Assembly: GCA_964638795.1 (NCBI GenBank)
Contig: CAZXAX010000022.1
Coordinates: forward strand, 1-27,981
Length of the DNA: 27,981 nt
DNA from: CAIYHK01 sp964638795
Lineage (GTDB): Bacteria > Actinomycetota > Acidimicrobiia > Acidimicrobiales > Ilumatobacteraceae
Direction of reading: 5' to 3'
Of the stretch, positions 22,917-27,981 are shown piece after piece. Below the pieces are notes generated by a model. The model saw only the letters and a list, made by a program, of their open reading frames with translations, did not search any database and was not told the origin of the DNA. Position numbers and translations under genes: made by a program. Each line of letters opens with the position of its first letter. Positions within the stretch are counted from its first letter, which is position 1.

Positions 22917-24188
22917 ATGCCCGTGACCGTTGTAGTCGGTTCCCAATGGGGAGATGAGGGCAAAGCCAAAGTGATTGATCACTTGGCAGCGGCACACACG
23001 CACGTCGTTCGATTCCAAGGTGGTCACAATGCGGGCCACACGGTTGTGGTCGGTGACCAGAAGTACGCATTGCAGTTGATCCCAAGCGGAGTCCTGTACG
23101 AGCACGTCACACCGGTAATCGCAAATGGCGTTGTTGTCGATCTCCCAACACTCTTCGATGAGATCGACCGATTAGAGGCGCGCGGCGTCTCGTGTTCACG
23201 TTTGAAGGTCTCAAGCCAAGCCCAACTCATTTTTCCTTGGCATCAGGCTGCGGACGCGATCGCTGAAGCGGGTCGTGGCGAGAACAAGATCGGCACCACA
23301 CTAAAAGGCATTGGGCCCGCATATGCCGATAAAGCGCGCCGTGTGGGCATACGTGCTGGCGAGACACTCGACAAGGCAAAGTTCCTTGCCAAAGTGAAAG
23401 CGCGCGCAGCCGAAGAACAAGTAGTGCTTACTGCTCTCGGTGGAGACGTGCTTGATGTGGATGCCATCGTGAATCAATTCGATGCATATGCGGATCGTTT
23501 GCGGCCCTACATCGTGGACACGGTCGGCTTGTTGCACGATGCACTTGAGTCGGATTGTGAAGTGTTACTCGAAGGCGCACAAGCAACTTTCTTGGACATC
23601 GACCACGGAACATATCCGTTTGTTACATCATCGAACCCCACAGCTGGTGGTGCGAGCACGGGCACGGGTATCGGACCCCGGTTAATCAATCGTGTTGTTG
23701 GAATCGCAAAGGCATATTGCACACGAGTTGGATCCGGGCCTTTTCCGACAGAAGCCCTTGATCACTATGGCGATGCAATGGTGGAAATTGGTCATGAGTT
23801 TGGAACCGTTACGGGTCGCCGTCGTCGCCCCGGTTGGCTTGATCTCGTCATGTTGCGACACGCCGTCAGGTTGAACTCTCTGACTGAATGGGCAATCACA
23901 AAATTGGACGTGCTTGACACATTTGATGTGATCAAGGTGTGCGTTGCATACAAGGTGAACGGTAAAGAAATCAGCGGCTATCCAGACACCATTGATTCAT
24001 TAGCTGAGGTTGAGCCGGTCTATGTAGAAATTCCAGGCTGGCAACGCAGCCTTGCGGGTGTGACCCGAGAGAGCGATCTTCCACCGTCGGCAGTTGCTCT
24101 AATCAAATTGATTGAAGAGCACACAAAGGTTCCAGTCACACTTGTGGGCACAGGTGCGGGCCGCGATGATTTGCTGGTACGCAAATGA
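22917..24188 (+). CDS. purA: Adenylosuccinate synthetase
   Basis: A 423-residue enzyme joining IMP and aspartate with GTP hydrolysis, the first committed AMP step. The P-loop-like segment G-D-E-G-K-A-K (12-18) has catalytic Asp13 and Lys16; position 17 is Ala where Gly is usual. G-H-N-A-G-H-T (36-42) holds Gly40-His41. Further family blocks are K-G-I-G-P-A-Y, L-L-E-G-A-Q-A-T-F-L-D and C-T-R-V-G-S-G-P-F-P-T-E. AAGGAG (22905-22910) lies 6 bases before the ATG. Divergent from the HisD-family gene across 82 bp. Its stop overlaps the purB start (24185-24188). Confidence 0.98.
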   Translation: MPVTVVVGSQWGDEGKAKVIDHLAAAHTHVVRFQGGHNAGHTVVVGDQKYALQLIPSGVLYEHVTPVIANGVVVDLPTLFDEIDRLEARGVSCSRLKVSSQAQLIFPWHQAADAIAEAGRGENKIGTTLKGIGPAYADKARRVGIRAGETLDKAKFLAKVKARAAEEQVVLTALGGDVLDVDAIVNQFDAYADRLRPYIVDTVGLLHDALESDCEVLLEGAQATFLDIDHGTYPFVTSSNPTAGGASTGTGIGPRLINRVVGIAKAYCTRVGSGPFPTEALDHYGDAMVEIGHEFGTVTGRRRRPGWLDLVMLRHAVRLNSLTEWAITKLDVLDTFDVIKVCVAYKVNGKEISGYPDTIDSLAEVEPVYVEIPGWQRSLAGVTRESDLPPSAVALIKLIEEHTKVPVTLVGTGAGRDDLLVRK

Positions 24189-25492
24189 TCTCCAGATACA
24201 CGCTTCCTGAAATTGCAGATGTGTTCTCAGATGAGTCACGGATGCGCAGGTGGTTGGAGATTGAGGTACTGGCAACAGAGGCTCACGCCGAACTTGGTCT
24301 TGTGTCGCTGCTGGATGCCAAGAATTGCCGCGCAAACATGCCAGTTGTTGACTCAGCGTTTGTTGCAGCAGTTGCAGAGCGCGAACGCACGACCGACCAC
24401 GATGTGGCGGCGTTTGTTGATGTTGTTCAGGACAAAATTGGAATGCCATCGGGAGCCTGGATTCACTTTGGTCTCACAAGTACTGACATCGTTGATACCG
24501 CGCAGTGCTGGCAATTGCGTGATGCAGCCGATCTGATTCTTGAAGCACTTGATCGGCTCCTTGTGGGCATCATCAAACGAGCTCAAGAGCATCGCGATAC
24601 ACCGATCATGGGTCGTACTCACGGTATTCATGCCGAACCGACAACATTCGGGGCGAAATTGGCATTGTTCGCTCTTCAACTTGACCGTGATCGGCGACGT
24701 ATGCGTTCGGCACGCGAGCAAATCGCAGTGTGCAAGCTGTCAGGTGCAGTTGGCACCTATTCAAACATCGACCCGCGAGTGGAAGAGTATGTTGCGGCGC
24801 GAATCGGCCTGCAGCGTGTGCCGGCAACACAGGTGCTCGCACGCGATCGTCACGCAGAGTATCTGTATGCATGCGCATCGATTGGAACCACGCTTGAGTC
24901 GTTAGCAGTGGAGCTCCGCCACCTTCAGCGAACCGAGGTTGGCGAAGTCCGCGAGGGCTTCAAGCCAGGGCAAAAGGGTTCGTCTGCAATGCCACACAAG
25001 CGCAATCCCATTTCGGCTGAGACCATCACCGGCCTCTCTCGAGTGTTGCGCGGAAATCTCCAAGCCGGACTACAAGACGTGGCGCTTTGGCACGAACGTG
25101 ATATTTCGCACTCATCCGCAGAGCGAGTGATACTTCCGGATTCATCAATTCTCGCTTTTTATGTGATTCGTCGAATGACCAGCCTTATCGACTTCCTCGA
25201 AGTTAATGCTGAACGGATGATGGCAAATATTGAGAGTTCGTTGGGACTCGTTTTTTCTCAGCCGACTTTGCTTGCCCTTGTTGAGTCAGGGATGTCGCGT
25301 GATGATGCATACCGAATTGTCCAGCAAGCAAGCATGGACGCAATGGCAGGTAACAAGCCACTACGTGAAGTGCTTGCAGCTAATCCCGATGTGAAACTGA
25401 CTTCTGGTCAACTTGACGAACTTTTCAGCCTGCAGCGCGCATTGCGTAATACAGGTCTGGTGTTCGAAGAAGTAACTCAGATCCAATTCTGA
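24185..25492 (+). CDS. purB: Adenylosuccinate lyase
   Basis: A 435-residue fumarase/aspartase-superfamily enzyme acting on adenylosuccinate and SAICAR. The signature S-S-A-M-P-H-K-R-N-P is at 266-275 with the catalytic serine in its loop. The general acid His146 is in G-R-T-H-G, and T-S-T-D-I-V-D-T (98-105) is the substrate-binding block. Length and N-terminal I-S-R-Y-T-L-P-E-I fit bacterial PurB. It overlaps purA by 4 bases, so the two AMP-synthesis steps are translationally coupled. The stop lies 1 bp from the convergent small basic protein gene. Confidence 0.98.
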   Translation: MISRYTLPEIADVFSDESRMRRWLEIEVLATEAHAELGLVSLLDAKNCRANMPVVDSAFVAAVAERERTTDHDVAAFVDVVQDKIGMPSGAWIHFGLTSTDIVDTAQCWQLRDAADLILEALDRLLVGIIKRAQEHRDTPIMGRTHGIHAEPTTFGAKLALFALQLDRDRRRMRSAREQIAVCKLSGAVGTYSNIDPRVEEYVAARIGLQRVPATQVLARDRHAEYLYACASIGTTLESLAVELRHLQRTEVGEVREGFKPGQKGSSAMPHKRNPISAETITGLSRVLRGNLQAGLQDVALWHERDISHSSAERVILPDSSILAFYVIRRMTSLIDFLEVNAERMMANIESSLGLVFSQPTLLALVESGMSRDDAYRIVQQASMDAMAGNKPLREVLAANPDVKLTSGQLDELFSLQRALRNTGLVFEEVTQIQF

Positions 25493-25493
25493 G

Positions 25494-25904
25494 TTATTTG
25501 TTTATGCCAGCTTTGCGGAGAACGTTGGGATCGACCCCAATTTCGCGCCATGCGGTGTAAGTGATGTTGTTGCGCTTGCTGTAAGCAGCAGCAATCTTGA
25601 CAAAGCGCGCCTCAATCTCATTCATGTTCCGCTTGGCATTCAGATTTGCCAGCTCGTGCTCGAGGTCCATTCGCTCCTGCACAAGTTTCAGTTTCGTAAC
25701 AGCATCGGCTTCATTGAGCGCGGTTTTGATTGAATTCAAACGCGCTTTGATCGATTCTGGAGTGCGCTTGCGCCCCCTTTTTGGCCTGTGCATCTCAACA
25801 GCTTCGAGATATTCGCGGACAATGCGTCCTTCAACGCGTCCTGAGGCGAGCGCTGCTTTGTGGGCTTGGCTCATCTTTGGCTTGGCAATTTTTTTCGCTG
25901 GCAT
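25494..25904 (-). CDS. Small basic conserved actinobacterial-type protein, function unknown
   Basis: A 136-residue protein when started at ATG 25904-25902. The open frame extends 38 codons further up to 26018, but that part is of different, low-complexity character and lies in the intergenic region. The N-terminal 48 residues are strongly basic (M-P-A-K-K-I-A-K-P-K and K-R-G-R-K-R-T-P at 42-49). Residues 50-110 look helical, with a possible short coiled coil around 70-90. The end (110-136) has Y-T-A-W-R-E-I-G-V and V-L-R-K-A-G-I. The layout resembles proteins I recall from other actinobacteria as hypothetical. The basic tail suggests nucleic-acid binding, but that is inference. Confidence 0.75.
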   Translation of the reverse strand: MPAKKIAKPKMSQAHKAALASGRVEGRIVREYLEAVEMHRPKRGRKRTPESIKARLNSIKTALNEADAVTKLKLVQERMDLEHELANLNAKRNMNEIEARFVKIAAAYSKRNNITYTAWREIGVDPNVLRKAGINK

Positions 25905-26076
25905 CTGTGACTTTTCTCTTGTGCTTTTCGTAATTTCTGTCTTGAAGTAAATAGTTACCCGATTGCCAAGATTACGCATTTTGGGTTGCTGAAATTGGTC
26001 AACTTCATAAGTTTCCAATGGGTAATTGTCCCGAATCTAACGCCGTTTGTTTTGGCGACGAACTACCGTCTTTGTT

Positions 26077-26649
26077 GTGGCAAACAATCTTCCAAAACTC
26101 GATGCCGAGCGTGAAGTCTTGCGCACCCACGTACTTGAACATTCCGTCAAACTTGGTGACTTCACATTGAAGTCAGGACGCAAGAGCAATTGGTTCTTAG
26201 ATACAAAACAGACCGCATGTAGAGCAGATGGCATCGTCGCCGTTGCCAATGTTGCGCTCAAACTGATTCCCGCAGGCGCCACGGCAATCGGCGGATTGAC
26301 CATGGGCGCCGACCCCGTTGCTTTTGGGGTCGCGGCTATTGCCGCCGAGCGGGGTTTGGCACTGCGCAGCTTCAGTGTGCGCAAAGAAGCAAAAGATCAC
26401 GGAGTAACGGGTCGTCTCGCCGGAGCCTTGCAACCCGGCGACAGGGTAGTGATCACTGAAGACACGGTGACCCGTGGAACGTCGTTGTTTGAGGCTGTTG
26501 AGGTAGTGCGTGCATACGGTGCAGAGCCAGTTTTGATCACAGTGATCGTTGACCGTGGTGGAACCTGTGCTGCGATGGCTGAAGCGGCAGGTATCCCCTA
26601 TATCCCGATGCTGACCGCTCCCGATCTGGGCTTTGATTTCGGTAGTTGA
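26077..26649 (+). CDS. pyrE: Orotate phosphoribosyltransferase
   Basis: A type I phosphoribosyltransferase forming OMP from orotate and PRPP in pyrimidine synthesis. With GTG 26077 as start it has 190 residues. The N-terminal orotate-binding S-G-R-K-S-N-W-F (33-40), the flexible catalytic loop V-R-K-E-A-K-D-H-G (101-109), and the PRPP motif V-V-I-T-E-D-T-V-T-R-G-T-S (124-136) are all present. The start is uncertain: the frame is open to a TTG at 26047, neither start has a clear ribosome site, and GTG 26077 best fits the family length. It is followed 8 bp later by a small lipoprotein gene. Confidence 0.93.
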   Translation: MANNLPKLDAEREVLRTHVLEHSVKLGDFTLKSGRKSNWFLDTKQTACRADGIVAVANVALKLIPAGATAIGGLTMGADPVAFGVAAIAAERGLALRSFSVRKEAKDHGVTGRLAGALQPGDRVVITEDTVTRGTSLFEAVEVVRAYGAEPVLITVIVDRGGTCAAMAEAAGIPYIPMLTAPDLGFDFGS

Positions 26650-26657
26650 GACAGCCC

Positions 26658-27056
26658 ATGAAACAACTAACGATTGCTTTTCTTGGGCTCACTGTTGTGT
26701 TGTCGTCTTGCGGCGACAACACCAAAACGGACACCACAACAACGACTGCAGTCTCGACCACAACCACGAATTCCACGACCCCAACCACCGAGGCAGTGGG
26801 GCCAGTGATTTGCGACGTGATCATTGGTGTACCCGCAGATGATTGCATCGCCAAAGTTGGCGATGAAGTCAAGATCACGGTGACCAATCCAAATGCAGCA
26901 GACGAGATGCATCTTCACGGCTACGACCTTTCGTCAGGTGAAATGGCCATCAATACACCAGCTTCAATTTCATTTACTGCTGATCAAGCAGGGGACTTTG
27001 AACTGGAAAGCCACGTCACCGATGAAGTCGTGATGGTCTTACGCGTCACCGAATGA
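26658..27056 (+). CDS. Small lipoprotein with cupredoxin-like domain
   Basis: A 132-residue exported lipoprotein. The signal sequence ends in lipobox L-S-S-C with Cys18. A Thr-rich linker (24-45) follows, then a beta-rich domain (49-132) resembling the cupredoxin-like domain of actinobacterial periplasmic proteins: V-G-D-E-V-K-I-T-V-T-N, then H-L-H-G-Y-D (85-90), then I-S-F-T-A-D-Q-A-G-D-F-E-L-E-S-H. His85, His87 and His119 could bind a metal, but the classic Cys-His-Met copper site is not evident. Cys52 and Cys63 may form a disulfide. I chose ATG 26658 over an in-frame TTG at 26646 that overlaps the pyrE stop. It sits between pyrE and tesB; no functional link is obvious. Confidence 0.82.
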   Translation: MKQLTIAFLGLTVVLSSCGDNTKTDTTTTTAVSTTTTNSTTPTTEAVGPVICDVIIGVPADDCIAKVGDEVKITVTNPNAADEMHLHGYDLSSGEMAINTPASISFTADQAGDFELESHVTDEVVMVLRVTE

Positions 27057-27060
27057 GTAA

Positions 27061-27924
27061 ATGGGCCGCAAGTGGGGCCCAAAACTAGAGTTAAAAACCG
27101 TGGTTGCTGGCGATCTGAATGAACTCTTTGACCTCCTGCGGTCTGGTGAAAACGAATACATCGGGATCGGCAATGAATATCCATGGGGTGGCCTATACGG
27201 CGGGCACATAGTTGCTCAGGCACTTCGTGCAGCAAGTGCAACAGTCGCAAAAGAACTCTTGCCTCATTCATTGAGGGCTTATTTCATTCGTCCTGGTGAC
27301 CACAAAGAAGTCGTCAGATATGAAGTCGATCGCATTCGTGACGGTAGGAGTTTTTCAACAAGACGAGTTGTTGCCAATCAGCCCGGTGGTGCGATTTTGA
27401 ATCTTGAGGCTTCTTTCCATCGTGGTGAGGAGTCATTAGATATTTCACCAATTACTGCGCCATCCGGATTGCCCACTCCTGAGCAATGTGTGCAGGACCA
27501 CTGGTCGAACCTTTTCGACCGCCGTTGGGTACCGCGTGACGTTGTTCATCCTGGAGACACTCACGATGAAAGCGGGCACACGATTGCGTGGATGAAGGTA
27601 TTGCATGACATCGGTGACGATCCGCTGATCCAAGCATGCGCCTTGGCCTTTGTCTCTGACGCGATTATGACCGATGCGGCAATTCGTTCACACCCGGTCC
27701 TAAATGAAATCGAACGCAATGGCGGTGATGTGTACAACGCGAGCCTTGATCATTCAATGTGGTTTCATCGTCCGATTCGAGCAGACGATTGGCATGTTCA
27801 TGACGTGAAGTGCCACTCATTGGTGAGCAACCGTGGGCTCACCTTTGGTCATGTGTTTAGTTCAGATGGAACACATGCCTGCACGGTGGCGCAGGAAGCA
27901 CTCGTGCGCCTTCCGCGCAAATAA
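27061..27924 (+). CDS. tesB: Acyl-CoA thioesterase II (TesB family)
   Basis: A 287-residue double-hotdog thioesterase that hydrolyses acyl-CoA to free acid and CoA. Family blocks are G-G-L-Y-G-G-H-I-V-A-Q-A-L (43-55), H-S-L-R-A-Y-F-I-R-P-G-D (69-80), D-G-R-S-F-S-T-R-R-V (94-103) and S-L-D-H-S-M-W-F-H (228-236). Asp230 and Gln278 match the catalytic Asp204 and Gln278 of E. coli TesB, and a Ser near 253 is in the place of the third residue. E. coli TesB is about the same length (286). It starts 4 bp after the lipoprotein stop, so it is probably in one transcript with pyrE. Its stop is 6 bp from the opposite-strand tRNA 3' end. Confidence 0.95.
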   Translation: MGRKWGPKLELKTVVAGDLNELFDLLRSGENEYIGIGNEYPWGGLYGGHIVAQALRAASATVAKELLPHSLRAYFIRPGDHKEVVRYEVDRIRDGRSFSTRRVVANQPGGAILNLEASFHRGEESLDISPITAPSGLPTPEQCVQDHWSNLFDRRWVPRDVVHPGDTHDESGHTIAWMKVLHDIGDDPLIQACALAFVSDAIMTDAAIRSHPVLNEIERNGGDVYNASLDHSMWFHRPIRADDWHVHDVKCHSLVSNRGLTFGHVFSSDGTHACTVAQEALVRLPRK

Positions 27925-27930
27925 TCTCAC

Positions 27931-27981
27931 TGGTGGTCGAGACCGGCGTCGATCCGGTGACCCCACGCTTTTCAGGCGTGT
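27931..27981 (-). tRNA. tRNA-Phe (anticodon GAA), 5' half beyond window
   Basis: Only the 3' two-thirds is visible, from nucleotide 26 onward. The anticodon stem CACGC/GCGTG encloses loop CTGAAAA, giving GAA (plus 27971-27973). A 5-base variable region GGGTC follows, then T-stem ACCGG/CCGGT, 3' acceptor strand CTCGACC, discriminator A and an encoded CCA. The T-loop reads ATCGACG, so the nearly invariant T54 is replaced by A. The D-arm and 5' acceptor lie outside the window, so the structure cannot be fully confirmed. Confidence 0.88.

Noticed and set aside
1..27981. CRISPR array, prophage, transposase or defence island
   Set aside because: No regularly spaced repeats, no integrase or transposase motifs and no recognised defence genes were seen on either strand.

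Overview
The window looks like a chromosomal stretch of an actinobacterium. The evidence is a dnaK-grpE-dnaJ-hspR heat-shock operon with an HspR/HAIR-type operator, a dCTP deaminase closely resembling the mycobacterial bifunctional type, an EtfD/FadF-like membrane Fe-S oxidoreductase, and tRNA and protein styles typical of the phylum. Base composition looks balanced rather than GC-rich, and the genes are packed very tightly: 4-base ATGA overlaps, convergent stops 1-6 bp apart, and no clear intrinsic terminators. My inference is a compact aquatic lineage, perhaps in Acidimicrobiia. Placement below phylum is a guess. I saw no phage, IS element, CRISPR array or rRNA.

Layout. Positions 1-1117 (minus) hold the 5' part of a secreted glycine-rich surface protein gene that runs off the left edge, preceded by tRNA-Gly(CCC). 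Positions 1277-4149 (plus) hold two short-chain dehydrogenases and a zinc-type medium-chain dehydrogenase. Converging on them (4152-9802, minus) is a TetR regulator followed by a branched-chain-amino-acid-type ABC transporter: lipoprotein receptor, fused LivH-LivM permease, LivG and LivF. Together these look like uptake and oxidation of an unidentified small organic substrate. Next come dcd (plus), then a minus-strand group: a cyclic-nucleotide-binding-domain protein, the EtfD-like oxidoreductase and a coupled VOC protein. gpmA (minus) follows and is divergent from the heat-shock operon.

Positions 14590-21022 (plus) are a five-gene chaperone operon, dnaK-grpE-dnaJ-hspR-clpB, headed by a HAIR-like operator, so HspR probably represses its own operon. 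On the minus strand after it are a YqeY-family gene and a HisD-family dehydrogenase whose zinc-ligand and substrate positions differ from true histidinol dehydrogenase. On the plus strand, purA and purB overlap and supply AMP synthesis. They converge on a small basic protein of unknown function (minus). The window ends with pyrE, a small cupredoxin-like lipoprotein and tesB (plus), then the 3' part of a tRNA-Phe (minus) cut by the right edge.

No obviously new defence or mobile system is present. The most interesting items are the non-canonical HisD-family enzyme, the perfect 19-bp dyad between gpmA and dnaK, the stem-loop and tiny upstream reading frame in the ABC transporter operon, and the consistent absence of terminator space at convergent gene ends. 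No gene-free stretch exceeds 300 bases.
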